Assembly (NCBI RefSeq): GCF_008831285.2
Contig: NC_045143.1
Span: 23,006,302 to 23,070,301 of the forward strand
DNA length: 64,000 nt
Direction of reading: 5' to 3'
DNA from: Nymphaea colorata
Taxonomy: Eukaryota > Streptophyta > Magnoliopsida > Nymphaeales > Nymphaeaceae
Program-made: the position numbers and the translations under genes
Notes under the pieces: model-generated
Told to the model about the DNA's origin: nothing
Database searches by the model: none
Seen by the model: only the letters and a program-made list of their open reading frames with translations
In this document: one piece after another, positions 33,260-46,211 of the stretch
Layout of the letters: the number at the start of each line of letters is the position of its first letter
How positions within the stretch are numbered: position 1 is the first letter of the stretch

Positions 33260-35278
33260 GTGTAAGGAAGATGTATATGACACTAGGCGCATCCTGTCAC
33301 ACTCCAATGCTTTTACCCCCAAATAACCCTTCAATTTTTTTCATTCGAACATAAAATGTCGAGGTGTGACGATACAACGATTAAAAAAAGAGCTATACAT
33401 GTCAAAAGACAATGGAGCAAACATTTCATTATGTAGTAAATTTAGTTCATACAAAATCACTTCATATTTTTCAATAACCTACATGACAAAAATGCTCCAA
33501 AACAACAACATTGATGTCTAACAAAAACAAAACATCAATGAGACCAAAAACACAACGCATCAACATTACAATAGACCCAAAATCTCTCCAATAGGATGTG
33601 AGCAGAGTCATCTGATCAACCTGTTGCCTGGGTCTGCCAAAACCTAAAAAAGGTAAACAATAAAAGGCTTAGCCTTCAAAGTATGACAACCAAATATGAG
33701 ATGTAACATGTACAAAAACATAAACACTATGATAATGATAGGAGCATGCAGTCACATAACTTGCCATGGTAGCCCCTTATATATACCATTACATGTAGGG
33801 GTCATTCAATGACTACAATTAGCATACTCAAAAGTCGCATTCACTTCATTCACATTTGTTTCATTTACAATCATTTTATTTATAATTGCTTTAGTGAATT
33901 GACAGCTTCTGTGGGTGCAAACACATGCGCGTGCACACCACGGGTGACTTACAGTCGGGAGACAACCCCTGTGGTGGCCCAAAACGATATGGATATGTTC
34001 ATGCTACAGCGGTAGAGCAATCGTCCATGAATATGTGAATTTCAAAGAAAGTTGCTTAGCGTTCCCTAGGATACCCAGATTGGGAAGGCAGAAGACCAAC
34101 GCTCCAAGCACATCATACAACGATATCCTAGGGCATTGTACCGCCTGTGCTCTGAGCAGGCAAAACCAGTGGTGCGGGCAAGATATATCTCAAACATATT
34201 GTCATAACTCACTGGTCTCCCATCAATTATTCTTTCTTAACTTATAATTATAAAAACACATTTACAAAATGACCAGCTAGTACATGATGATGGATCACTC
34301 CATCCAAAATGTCTCCATTTGAGGGTCACACATTAACTCTATACTCTTAGCTAGCCATCATAATTTTTAGATACTTCTACCTTTAAAATTCATTCAATTG
34401 CATCACTGCCCATAGCAATACACATGAAAAATATTATTGCATTCACATTAATCAAACATAACAATCACATCATACAAAACTTAGCTTAACCATGGAGAGT
34501 AGTCTTGATTTGTGATTGACTCATAGTTGTCCTATGCATATATCATTCTAGGATGCTCACTAATGCATAATCGGGGTCGAGAAGATACTCGACTCAATAC
34601 CTCACCCAATTTATCCTAGACAATTATAATTGCTAGCATGCATATGTCATCGTGTAGTAATTTAAAAACTATCAACCAATCTCATAATCATTCAACCACA
34701 TACATGCATTCATTCAACATAACACAATCATAGGATCCAACGATCCTAAAAAGCACACTCTACATTTAGCTCCAGGCAGGGATTTGCCTTGAATGCTGCC
34801 ATATCTATCACGCGTTGCCAAAAATACCCAAAATCGTCTCAAGCTTCGAATCTTGTCGCTCAATGTCTACTAGACATGCCTGGTGTACCAACAAAAATAT
34901 TCAAGCAATAAGTTTTCTACTCGTTTTGCTTTAAAATTTATACAAGTAATAAATATGATCATTGAGGCATCGGTCATCACCTCAAGAGGGTGCCGACAAG
35001 TAGTATTGGCCCATAAAGTCTTCTAATAGGTTTTTTTCCTCAACTCTTTGAGATTGTGACCAAGTGATTAAAACTCAAAACTTCGATTCAACTTGTCACC
35101 AGTATGTTTTTCACTTATTTTCATAGTTGAGGCATGTAATCACCTCAAATTTTTCCAAAAAGAATGTCCTCTTTTATTAAAAACACAAAACCCAATTTTT
35201 GGATCTAAATTGGTCCAAAGCCACAATCCAAAACCAAATTAGGTCCAAAAACCCAAGTTCAAATTCAAATCAAACATT

Positions 35279-35846
35279 TAAGACCCATTTGCCATTTCTT
35301 TTAACAAAACGGCATCCTTTTAGAGGGTGATTTTGGTCTTTTTGGTAAACAAGACCCATTTAAGCATCCTTTTTGACAAAGAACCTCCTTTTAGAGGGCA
35401 ATTTTGGTCTTTTAGGTAAACAAGACCCATTTACTCCTCCTTTTTGACAAAGAACCTCCTTTTAGAGGGTAATTTTAGTCTTTTTGGTAAACAAGACTCA
35501 TTTGCTCCCTCTTTTTTACAAAGAACCTCCTTTTAGAGGGTAATTTTGGTCTTTTTGGTAAACAAGTCCTATTTGCCCCTCATTTTTCTATAAAGAACTT
35601 CCTTTTAGAGGGCAATTTTCACCTTTTTGGTAAACAAGACTCATTTGCCCCTCCTTTTTTATAAGGAACCTCCATTTAGAGGGCAATTTTGTTTTTTTTT
35701 TTGTAAACAAGACCCATTTGCCCCTTTTTTTTATAAAGAATCTCCTTTTATAGGGCAATTTTTGTTTTTTTTTTTGTAAATAAGACCCATTTGCCTCTCC
35801 TTTTTTACAAAGAACCTCCTTTTAGAGCGCAATTTTAGTCTTTTAC
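35279..35846 (+). repeat. 71-bp minisatellite, about 7.5 copies
   Basis: The unit reads roughly CCTCCTTTTAGAGGGCAATT, then TTGGTCTTTTTGGTAAACAA, then GACCCATTTGCCCCTCCTTT and TTTACAAAGAA. Units start near 35316, 35387, 35456, 35527, 35598, 35669, 35740 and 35814 (partial). They differ by a few substitutions and T-run lengths. The array sits just upstream of the TATA motif at 35888. Confidence 0.9.
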
Positions 35847-35887
35847 AAAAAAAAAATCAAATTTTGGGTTTTGGCTCCAAAATTCTC

Positions 35888-35896
35888 TATAAATAC
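35888..35896 (+). promoter_or_regulatory. TATA box of the LTR-like insertion
   Basis: TATAAATAC in the context CTCTATAAATACCCTCCACTTCC, a strong plant-type TATA box. A C/T-rich leader-like stretch (CTCTCTCTCTCTTCC) begins about 90 bp downstream. Confidence 0.65.
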
Positions 35897-36146
35897 CCTC
35901 CACTTCCCCCTTCTTGAGTAAGATTGGTCCTTGGGAGAAAGTCTAGTGTATTCTCACTTGAATACTTAGAGTTTCTCTTGAGCTCTCTCTCTCTTCCTCT
36001 TCCTCTTTTCATTTCTCTCCAACTTGGAGCAAGCCATAACCCTCTTGGAGGCATCATCTTGGAGCTTCACTCAAGGGGATCTTTAAGCTAAGGTATTCAT
36101 TTTCTCTAAGTTTTTCTCATTTAGAGGTATATAATCAAAACCTCAC

Positions 36147-36500
36147 TCCATTCTTTATTTTCTTTCTTCTCTTCTTCATCTCTCCATGGCCATATGAGAT
36201 AGCTCTCACTCTCTATTTTAGAGTCAAGAGGCTATACTCAAGAGCACCGGGAGCATGAGAAGATGAGATAATGTTTCATTCTACGATTAAATCATGTTAT
36301 TCATTTTCTCAAATATAATCTTGTTGTTGTTGCTCTTTCCTTTCTTGAATATATACTTCTTTTGCTTTCCTCATTTTCTTCTCATCTTTCTCTTCCCATG
36401 GCCAAAGGAGATAGTACTCAATCTCTTTTTTTTAGAGACAAGAGGCTATGCTCAAGTGCACCGGGAGCATAGAAAGATGAGATGATCTTTCATTTCATAG
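36147..36500 (+). repeat. Tandem duplication of about 200 bp
   Basis: Shared words are CTCTCCATGGCCA/CTTCCCATGGCCA, GAGATAG, AGAGGCTAT(A/G)CTCAAG, GCACCGGGAGCAT and AGATGAGAT, in order, with copies at about 36147-36284 and 36360-36500. Confidence 0.75.
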
Positions 36501-39293
36501 TTACTTCATGCCGTCCCTCATAGTTGAATCTTTCTCTTTCCATCTCTCTCTCTCTCTCTCTTTCCTTCCTTGAATATTGTCTATATATTATCCATGCATA
36601 GTTGCTTGGTTTTCTATTTATATGTAAATATATGGTGGGAATGAGGGTGTGGTTTGGAGATTCTTTATCTTCATATTCATTTTTGAAGTTGGGACTTGTC
36701 CAACCCGGGAAAACCCTCACGAATATGTACATGTTAATATGCATTTGCATGACATTTCGCGCTAGTTTCTTTCTAATCATCCCATTAGAAACCCTAATGA
36801 GTATCTTATTGTATGATTTGTTTTCTTCCATACCCAACGGTGGAAGAAATATATCCCTTGTGGCAAACTAAACTATAACATTCTATGTTTTTATATAAAT
36901 CATATTTTTCAAAACATTTTCAAAAGAAATCTCTCTAATGCGGCCTTAGAGACTTAGCTTAGGCTCTTGCATGAGTCCAAGCTCCCTTCCGGCCTATATC
37001 AAAATTCAAAGTCGGCTGTTTTCAAATCATTCCTTAATTTTTATATTCATGAAAACGTATGTGTATATACATGTTATATACGTATGCAAGCACATGAATA
37101 TCTTTCATTGTTGTTTCTCTTTCTATGATTTAACATACTTTTATAAACTCTCGTATACGTATATATAAATATATATATGTACGTGTATTTCATTTTAAGA
37201 TCTCTCTTTCTCATTCTAAAATGATATTCTCTTCTCTACTTGATATAAACATTATTTTCATAAGCTTTCATATATGTATACAAATACATATCTTTCTTTT
37301 TCAAAACATGTGATTTTATGATTTTCAAGATCTTTTTCTTTCTCTATATCCCTCTTTGGATGTAGTCATTCATCTTTTTCATTCTTCCAATATCTTACCA
37401 TTTAAGATTTTAATTTTTCAGTTACCGACTTCATTAAGACCACAACTTAAGTAATGACCCAATATTGGATTCATGTTTGATGGTCTACAATCTCAATCCA
37501 TTTTCAAAAACTTTTCTTTCTTATATATGATAACTATAAAAACAAAAATCTTAAATGTATGTTATGGTTGGTTGGAATGCCTTAGATGAATATTGTGGTA
37601 GGAATGAGTCATTTTTCTTCTATTCATCTTATGATTGATGCATTCATTCATTCACTTCTACTCAATATCACAAATGAGCACAAACACATCTCTAAAAGAA
37701 TTTAAGCAAGATGAGATGAAGTTCTACCTAGGTGGTAACCGAATTAGAGCAAAATCTCAAACCTACTTAGAGTCTTAAGAGAACACTAAAGTGACATTAA
37801 AATGATTTCACAAGATTTTCAAATGATATTTACTAATTTCACTCTTTCCTCAAAACATTTCACATTTTCAAGCAACTCTTCAAGAGACTTTTCAAAAGTT
37901 TGACACATCAAACTTTCAATATTTTCTACATCTCATATAGAATAAAAAAGATGTTTAAGTTAAAACGAAATGCATCAATGATAAACATAGCCATTGGGTT
38001 GATTACCCTCGGTAAAGGCGCCAGGAATGGTCGATCCTCGTACCAACGGGCGAGTTCTTTTCTTTCTTATTTCAAAACAAAACCCCATTTTTCTGGAGCA
38101 CTCCAAAACCAATAAAAGTTTTGGGATGCAAACAAGGCATTATCCTTGCAATTACGCTTTCCAACATATATACTCTTTCCCAACAAACAACGTAATATGC
38201 ACCTCAACAATAGCATACGTCACGGATTCGCTAAAACGGTTCTAAACCTTGTCAACAACTTCTCTACCATGCTTCCTAACCGCTTCAAATATTAAGTGAT
38301 CATGCTAAAAATAAGGGTAAAAATTCAATAGAAGTAGGCTTGTTTAGTCGTTTTCACACTTGTTTTTGCGTCTTAGCTGTTGTAGTGTCCCCAACAGCCA
38401 CCTCAAGTGCTTGACTGATCCCCAAGTGGCTAAAGTTATATGCTTTTGTTGCCTCCCACACCTTTTATTCACTGGTATGAAGGAAAAAACGTGTTCCTCA
38501 AGCTGCAATCCAACCCAACAACATTAAATAGGGTGAAAATGAGTGAAGAGAGATCAAGAGAGAGGTTTGCCATTAGAAGAGGACATCTAGTTGTGAGGGA
38601 GGTGCTTTGGCTGAGGGAGACACACGCACAGGATAGAGACAACAATTGGGTGTGGAAAAAGGTAGACAAGAGGGAGAGTGCAGAGAGACATGTGAGAGTG
38701 ACGATGAGAGTGAAAGGAGGCTAGCAGGAGAGAGAGTGTGAGCAGAGAGATATGCGAGTGTGAGAGAAGTTTCAAAACAAAGGGAGAAAATCAGGAAGAG
38801 GGCAACACGACTCAGGGGAAACATGGAAAAGCAAGAGAGAGGGAGACTGAAGGTGAGAGAGGACACGAGAGGGTGTGAGCGAGAGAGGCTACACACAGAA
38901 GGGTAGAGAGGAATAGACGAGGGACTGAGAGCTGATAGAAGAGAAGGGGGATTGACATTAGAGGACTCGGGACAGAGGGGGAGACAGACAGAGAACGATG
39001 AGAGGGAGAGGGATAGAGGTGTGATATAGGGTGAGGAAGAAGGAGATGACTGAAGAGACAGAGAGAGATTGAGAGGGCTTACCTGAGTGCCGCCACCACC
39101 CTTCACTTCTGCTGCCACTGCACTATCTTCCGCCTCTTGTTTCTCTGTGTCGTGCATGAACCAACGAGAGAAATGAAGAGGGAGAGCTGGTGTCGGGCCT
39201 GCTCTTCATGCGGGTGGGATTCGGGTTCGGGTCTGGACCCTGATCTAGCATGACCTACCCCACTCACCAAATGTTACACATCCCTTCCCAACA

Positions 39294-39470
39294 GTGGTGT
39301 AGCCACATGGTGGCTGGTGTGGGCAGTTGCCCACACCAACCTCATAAAATTAGCTTAATATATAAAGTAATGTTTTGATATATTTGATTGTTATACATGT
39401 AAGCGCCCCCAAAAAATTAAAGGTATTGAATGAGAGCCCCCACCAGAAAAAAATTCTGGCTCCGCTAGTA
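39294..39470. mobile_element. 177-bp MITE with a 10-bp target duplication
   Basis: Perfect direct repeats CTTCCCAACA at 39284-39293 and 39471-39480. The ends are GTGGTGTAGCCA and, on the other strand, TACTAGCGGAGCCAGA. The related element at 55877-56080 also has a long (11-bp) duplication. A 9-11-bp duplication would suit Mutator-type elements, though an 8-bp hAT reading is possible if CA belongs to the element. Confidence 0.8.
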
Positions 39471-39480
39471 CTTCCCAACA

Positions 39481-40210
39481 ATCCCTCATCCTTTCAATCA
39501 TTCAATCAATAAGCATAATTGACTACCTAGTGAGAACCAAAAGGAGAATAGTAGTCATAGCATCAACACAACCACTGAATATAATTAAAATCATAACAAG
39601 ATCTCTGATATGTCATTATATCAATGTAAATTTTATGCATTGTATTGATTGTTAAAATGATAGCGAATGAGTGTCATAATTAGAGGCAGGTTCACTCAAG
39701 CACCAATGATAATAGTCGAGTCATAGTTCTAAAGGTTCACTAAGTTTGGTCTGTCGATTTCTTCGACATGCTAACGAACCAAACTCACTCTGGGTCACAT
39801 AGTAACCAATCAAATCAACAACAACAATGAAGGATAATAATCAAATAAATAAAAAAATAAACAAGTAATATATAACTACATGAATTTCAATGATGCATAC
39901 ACACACCCCCACCTTAGTAAAATCATATGATGTCACCCTTTTTGTCGGTGTATTTAGGGCAGACCATTGTGGAGCTTACAGTCCCAAACACTAAGTCACT
40001 AGGAATATTGACATATTTTTGGGTAACCACTACCATGACTCCACATTCGTTGAGCTCAATTATGTTACTGTAGTAACTACATACCCACATTCGCTGCCTC
40101 ACGACAATGATTGGCTCCTTTAAGTAGTCTGAGAAAGGAGCATTTTATATCAATCCCTATATCCAGGGAAGGTTCTACTCATGGGTCTCTGGGCCCCTAC
40201 ACGACCCAAC
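39481..40210 (+). repeat. Dispersed repeat E, copy 1, second segment
   Basis: Matches 46490-47240 in order: TAGTGAGAACC, CATCAACACAACCACTGA, AAAATCATAACAAGATCTC, GTTCACTAAGTTTGGTCT, CATATGATG, GACCATTGTG and CCCAAACACT. With 32708-32937 it forms one continuous match after the insertions 32946-33259, 33295-39278 and 39294-39470 are removed. Confidence 0.82.
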
Positions 40211-40867
40211 CTTACCCTTTTTAATGGCTTCCTTAATGTATGCGCTGGAAGTGTCTCAAGAAGTGGGCTACTCCCTGAAAATGTCTCACTGATAGACAAA
40301 CATGTTAGCATTGGGGTCTTTTCTCATTTTGCCATCAGAGAATTCTCTATTAACTTCCAAGGAGGGTCCCTTTGCTCCACTGGTCTATCCTTCCTATGGC
40401 AAGCTACGTTGTAGTGAGCCAACATCTTCTTTTTTCCATAACCAATAGAGTTGTGGTGCTTCTTTTTTACGTTTATGCATGTAGTAAGGTTATGATAGCT
40501 TTATCTTACGTACCTTGTGTCCTTTGCCTGACTTGCCTCATTGTCTTGCCTGCCTCACTACTCATTCATATCCTCACATCATTCTCTAGTTTTCTTGCCT
40601 CTCTCCTTGCCTTGCTTACCTTGCCTGTCTGAACCCCGTTACTTCTTTCTTGCTAGGGTTTCCCCCTTGGCTTGTTTGTTTGCTTGCTTCTCTTCTTGCC
40701 TTGCTTTCTTGCCTACCCTTTTGACTTGCATTCACCAATGTAAGGAAATCATCATCTTTCTATCAAGCTATGAAAGCAAGAAAGAAACAATCTCTTTGAC
40801 TTACGTCAAGCAATAGGTGCAGTTACTTTTGATATTGCAATAAAATCAAGCAAGACGTGTAGGTAGA
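40211..40867. other. Intergenic, pyrimidine-rich, nothing recognised
   Basis: A T/C-rich stretch with repeated CTTGCCT words (40520-40720). Open frames here are low complexity. No domain or element boundary was recognised before the LTR start at 40868. Confidence 0.5.
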
Positions 40868-42650
40868 TGTTCGCACCCCACCCCATTCTCAAAGGGGGTC
40901 GAAATGCGAATCAGAAAAATTCTTTTAAAATTGAGGATTTTGAGAAAAAAGTTTAAGAGAAAGGGATCCGCCCGTCGGTATGAGGTCCAACCGTTCCTGT
41001 CGCCTTTAAGAGGAGTAATTGGACCAAGGACTAAGGATTACTTGGATTACGTACGAGTTATTGATGCAAATCCTATATGCTTATGCATTGATGTTTTGGA
41101 TTCAAGAACCAAAATTCATTTTGAATATGTGATTTGAACTTGATTTGAAAAGGAATTTGAAGATTGGGGGGGGGGTTTCAAGTTGATTTAAAAATCTTTG
41201 TTTTGATGCCATTTGATTTGAAATCCACAATTCGTGGGGATTTTGAAGATTAAATTTGAGTTCTTTGTTGTGAACTCAAGATGATTCATGAGTTGAAATT
41301 GTGACCATCTTATGATCAAAATTGATTTTGAATTCTTTTTTTTTGCCAAATCATGTGATTGGGACTAAGATATTTAGAAACTTGTGATGATGAAACATGG
41401 ATTCCAAATTGTTAGAACACGTGTTGTTTTCTAAACATATTTTGGCCAAGATTATGAATGCATTGCTTGTGTTTTCTTTTGAAATTAAGTGAAGTTTACA
41501 AATTCTTGTTGCAATATGACTTGGTCACTTTTTGCAACTCAAATTTGAATCTCTTAATTTTTTGAGAATGTGCATGTGATGCTATTGACTTTGGGTGAAA
41601 GTGAATGCATAAAATAAGAAGGGAAACTACATGAAACATTCATCCTTCTCTCTCTCATAATCTTTCAATATTCATTCATGAGAAACATACATTTTTCATC
41701 CTCTCATAATTTCTCAAAGTCCATTCATTGTAATTGATACATTCTACACATAAAGATTGATTTTAATTAAAATATAGGACTTTCTATGAATGTGCTTATT
41801 ATATTATTAAGCACATGAATTAGAGATGTAGTCCATAAGCTTGAGCCATGGATGAGAAACTCAAAACAATTAAGAATTAGACAAATGAAAATGAAATCAA
41901 ACTTTAAAATGTAGAGGAAATGTGGATATCATCCTTTTTCCTCGAAATTGTCATAAAAATCAGATTTTATTCTGATTTAAATGGATAAAAATTAAAATAT
42001 TGATTTTAAGAGTGTTCGACTTTTGAAAAATGATGAAATTCAGTTTAACTCCATATGAACTAAGCATCAAGTTGGCAAAAATCATGTGCCACATATTCTC
42101 ATTCATGTCATGGAGTTGTAAGAACCTTTCTTTCTCCCCAAAATCAAACAAAATTTCATATTCTTGTCCTAAATGTTCTATTCATTTCTTGGACTATTAA
42201 AACACTTTTGACCTTGTTCTTTAAGGGATATTAAGATTAGAATTTTTGAAGCATTCTTGAGACTCAATCAATCTAATGTAAGTCTGAAAATTGGTGAATG
42301 AAATTAGAAATTTTTAAAAGGCTTTTAGAGAGCCGATTAGGTAGGGCTAGAACTTTTTTATTGTTCTTCAAAATATAGTCACTTTGTGGCTGAAAATTAG
42401 CATTTCAAATATATAAAATTTGACATTCTTAAGCTAATTCTTATAAAGCATGGCCTAATTTTAGCAACTTGCATACATTTTATGTATGGATTGCCGAAAT
42501 TAAGTAAATTTTAAAATCAAATGAAAATGATGTCATAGTCTTGCACTATTAAAATCAACAAAATGATCACCCTTCTTGAAAACCAGTTTGGAAATGTGTT
42601 CCAACCTGACTTTAAAAGAGGAAAATGTTTTTTAACAAGAGATTGCACGT

Positions 42651-42746
<96 letters not shown>

Positions 42747-45030
42747 AAATTTTATCAAGGGACTGCATGACTCATGAATCATGATGATTCATGGCTGGGT
42801 TCTTTTATGTAGGAAGATTGAAAACTTGTTTCTAATGTCCTCTACCACCATTGATCAATTAAATTGAAAGACATGAATCCAAATGATTTTAAATGAGAAG
42901 AAAAATAAAACAATGCTGAAGCTAATTCATCCATAATTTTGCCGTGCAAGGGTGGATCACATTCATAAGAATGTATACTAATAGGCATTTTTATCATATA
43001 TGTTGCAGCAAAATCACTCTCTTACCATGGGATTCCCTCATGGTAGGGAGTTCAAAATAGTTTTTAAGTTGGTTGTTTTGAAAGAGACGTGGCTTTGGGG
43101 CCCTTTTCAAAATTTAATACATGGTTCATCTTTAAGAAAAACCGACGCATGCATGCATTATGCATTAACATGTACATTTGATCATAGGTTCTCCCTAATT
43201 GGACATCATTCCCAGCTATAAAACAAATGAAAATAAATCTCTCCCACAAATTGCTGAAATTAAAATGAACCAACAAAAAGCTAAAGTATATAAGAAATGA
43301 GTTAAAATCACCTACCTTGTGGTCAGTCTTGATACTTGATCTTCTTCTTCACTTGTTTTCTAAATCAAGCAATCATAAGCCAGAATCCAAGCTTGGATTC
43401 GAGCTTAGCAAAGCTAGAATAAATAGCTCGCTCGTTGAAATTTGCAGTGGGAAAGAAAAAGCTTCTTGTCACGAAAATCATAAGGAAGGGTTCACTTAAC
43501 ACCCTCACTTAGCAAACTCGATAGAGAGAATAGAGGAAATGAAGAAGAAAATGAGAGAGATGGGGGAAGACGGCTTGGACGATTATCTTTCTCCTCCTTG
43601 GCTTCTTCCTTCTAGCTCCTTGGCTGCAACAACTTGATGGAATCTTCAAACTTTAGTCCTCCTCCTTGGTGGCAAAAGGGAGGTTTATATAGAAGAGAAT
43701 GTGGGTTCAACTACCTTCTTAACTCACCTTGGGAACTTACTTAAGACCTTGGGGACTTGTAAAATGAGTTAAAGAGGGTTTAATGACTCTAATTGTCCAT
43801 TATTATCCTATTTGCACGAGCTAGGTGGGCTGGGCTAGGTGTGGTCAACCTTGGTTCAGACTTAGATGACAAACTTTGACCAAAATTTTAGAGGAAAATG
43901 CCCTTGCACTAGATTTTGCTTTATTTTACTCTATTTATTTTTCTCTTGGTTTGAAATTGAACTTGTTAGGTTAAAACCTAGTTGTTAAGGTCTAAATGTT
44001 ATTGAATTATGACAATTTAATTAAAATTTGTATAAAATTTGAAAATTCTATCAAATTTGGTTCGAAAAGGGTATTTTCATTCATAACTTGATTAAAGATG
44101 GATTTCAACTGAATAAAACTTCGGTTTGAAATATTGAATTTTAATATTTGATTTATGTATTTGACAAATCCAAATGTATAAATTATCCATATTGGTCAAT
44201 TTCGACCAATTGACTAAAGTCAAAGCTCATTTGTGAGTAGTTTGACTTTGTTTGAGGTAATTTGATGAGTTTGAGCTAATAAAGTTCTTAATTGAGCCAA
44301 ATTGTGCTTTGACTGAGCTTAGTCAAAGTGGGTTTGATTCATTCAAAGTCTATTTTCGTCCACTGATTGGGTCGCGGGACAAACCTACCTTTTTGACTAA
44401 GCTGAGCCCATGTTGACCAAACCTAGCTGAAATTGACGTCACATTTGGGTGCACCCGGGTCAAACCTATTTGGATTATGTAGGTTAGGTGAGTTTAATTC
44501 TAACACTTATTGCTTCTTTGGAATTTGATTTTTCTTTCACTAAGGGAGAGAGAGAGAGATTAATGTCTCTCTTTTCCTATGAACCTTTATCCATTGTCTC
44601 TTGAAAAAGATTTTTCTCATTTAATTGAGAAAAAAAAAATATATATATATATTTTATAAAAAAGGGGGTGCGTGACCCCTGGGGTGGCTCCTGACTAGAC
44701 GGGCTGGGTGGGGCCCACACGTGGGTCCCACATAACATTCTAGACCAAATTAGATCAAATTCTTGGATTTGAATCAAAATTTGGATTTTTCAATTGGATA
44801 TGGATTTCAAATGACATTTGCAACTGGATTTGGATGTCAAATCCTAATTTGGACATAGTTTTGACTCACAATCTTGCATTAGGATTCATGTCACAGGTTA
44901 AATTCATGATTTGAATCTAAATTGTTCTTTAGATTCGAAATTAGCTTTGAAATTGCAATTTTTTACAGTTTCTTTTGTAACATTTTGATATCGCTTCAGT
45001 TCTGATGTGAAAAAATTTGGGGTGTTAACA
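40868..45030. mobile_element. Probable solo LTR, 4163 bp
   Basis: It starts TGTTCGCACCCCACCCC and ends TTTGGGGTGTTAACA (TG...CA with matching inverted ends). The flanks GTAGA (40863-40867) and ATAGA (45031-45035) differ at one base. No pol domain was seen inside. The sequence is AT-rich with many ATTTGAATT/GATTTGAAA-type words. A C/T-rich segment lies near 43560-43700. It carries the CA/TA microsatellite at 42651-42743. Orientation is unclear. Confidence is moderate because the duplication is imperfect and no second copy is present to compare. Confidence 0.6.
42651..42743. repeat. (CA)n(TA)n compound microsatellite
   Basis: About 20 CA units are followed by about 24 TA units. Open frames through it are artefacts of the repeat. 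Confidence 0.97.
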
Positions 45031-45035
45031 ATAGA

Positions 45036-46211
45036 TCAATCAAGAAGTCGATCTTTTGAATGCCATTCTTTTGTATCTAGACCCTATGTCAAGTGACAGC
45101 TAGTAGAGAGAATGTGATTTATCAGGTGGTCGAAATTTTCAGGGAACGAGCAAACCCCTAATGCAATTCAATGTGTAGCACAACATCTTTGCCCTCTTCG
45201 CGAGGGCTTTGTGCAAATGCCTAATGTAATTCACTTGCTTTTTAGTGCTCATGACATTGGGCAAAGCAAAGCGAGTTCTTTGAGAGGATTTTGAAGAGAG
45301 AGATTTGAAATTTTTTCTATTTTCGTTCAATAGTCGTTAGGGCAGTCTGCTTAGAGCTATAAGCAATCGCCCATTGACTTCTTTGACTTCTACTGACGTG
45401 AAGCCTGTAACATGATCTAAAGGTAGGACAAGGATCTTGGTCAGTAGTTAGGGGCAAGCATGTTGCATTAGGTGCCGTGAAAAATCCCTAATTTTTGTGG
45501 TAGGAGAGGGACTCACCACTCACTCTGGTTGGGTAGCCGATGGTTAACTATACCTGGTTTGATACATGCTAGGCATGGGGCTAGTTTTGAGTGTTAGAGA
45601 GAGAGAGAGAGAGAGAGAGGGCTTGAAGCAATGAGGCCCTTTGAGAACTGCCAACTACCATGGTGATTGAGGTAAAGAGAGAGAAGAACGTGCTTTTTTT
45701 TTTTTCAATTGTTAGGGGTTCAAGCTGCGTTTTGGGCTAAGAATTGAGCTGGGTACTTGATAAAGCTTGGGCCCTACCCGTCCCAATTATAAATGAGTCA
45801 AGCATCATCCCTAACAAATTTAGAATCTGGCCCAGCGAAAGGTTATTGGAATCAGGCCAGCTCATCTTGGGTCTCCCATGAACGTTTCAAACATGATAAT
45901 TGACTGGTCCAAGATCAAGTTTGTAGCTTCTGCTTTATTGTGCACAGTGAACCAAATGATTTCTATGATTTCCCCTTTAAGAATAAGGCAAAGTGAATTA
46001 TTGAGCTTGTGGAGCGAGGAGAAGCAAATGAAGGTGTACCAAAGTGTAAGCTTTAGGGCCAAACTGGTCAATCATATAATGTCCATAAAATTAATGTCAA
46101 AATTGTGAACAACTAAAATACGAGTACGTAAGTAGAAAACTTTGACACTCCAAAGTCATACACAGTTAACCACAAAAAGGCAATACAGGTAAAATTTTTT
46201 TATAAGGTCAT
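45036..46211. other. Intergenic, nothing recognised apart from a GA microsatellite
   Basis: A (GA)n tract lies at about 45595-45620. The rest is unassigned. Short open frames around 45139-45330 and 45862-46108 show no family resemblance. Confidence 0.5.

Larger units (their letters stand above)
34960..38300 (+). mobile_element. LTR-like insertion inside the L1 solo LTR
   Basis: This block has no counterpart in 59918-62931. It contains a 71-bp tandem array (35279-35846), then a TATA motif (35888-35896) and a C/T-rich leader-like region oriented plus, and a roughly 200-bp duplication (36147-36500). It resembles the U3-R-U5 layout of a plant LTR. I could not fix its ends or a target duplication. 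Confidence 0.5.
33295..39278 (-). mobile_element. Solo LTR (family L1) interrupted by a second LTR-like insertion
   Basis: On the minus strand it starts TGTAACATTTGG and ends GGAGTGTGACA (TG...CA), with a perfect 5-bp duplication CATCC at 33290-33294 and 39279-39283. Homology to the solo LTR at 59918-62931 is clear in several blocks: GGGTCAGGGTCCAGACCC near the start, a C/T-rich leader tract, TTCGAAGCTTGAG, CCTGCCTGG, GCTCTACCGCTG, GGTTGTCTC, GTGTGCACG and TCACACCTCGA near the end. It is about 3 kb longer than that copy because of an insertion at roughly 34960-38300. Confidence 0.82.

Noticed and set aside
35279-35846. Regularly spaced repeats suggestive of a CRISPR array
   Set aside because: Units are contiguous, about 71 bp, with no unique spacers, in a plant LTR; it is a minisatellite.
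34955-38303. TGATCAT at 34955-34962 and 38297-38303 as a target duplication for the inner LTR-like insertion
   Set aside because: The right-hand sequence does not end in CA before the repeat, so the match may be chance; the boundaries are left approximate.
38573-39157. Long minus-strand open frame, Ser/Leu-rich
   Set aside because: Pure C/T-rich leader tract of the L1 LTR; low complexity, no family resemblance, not shared with the other copy as a protein.
42517-42784. Open frames of His-Thr and Tyr-Ile repeats
   Set aside because: Microsatellite translation.
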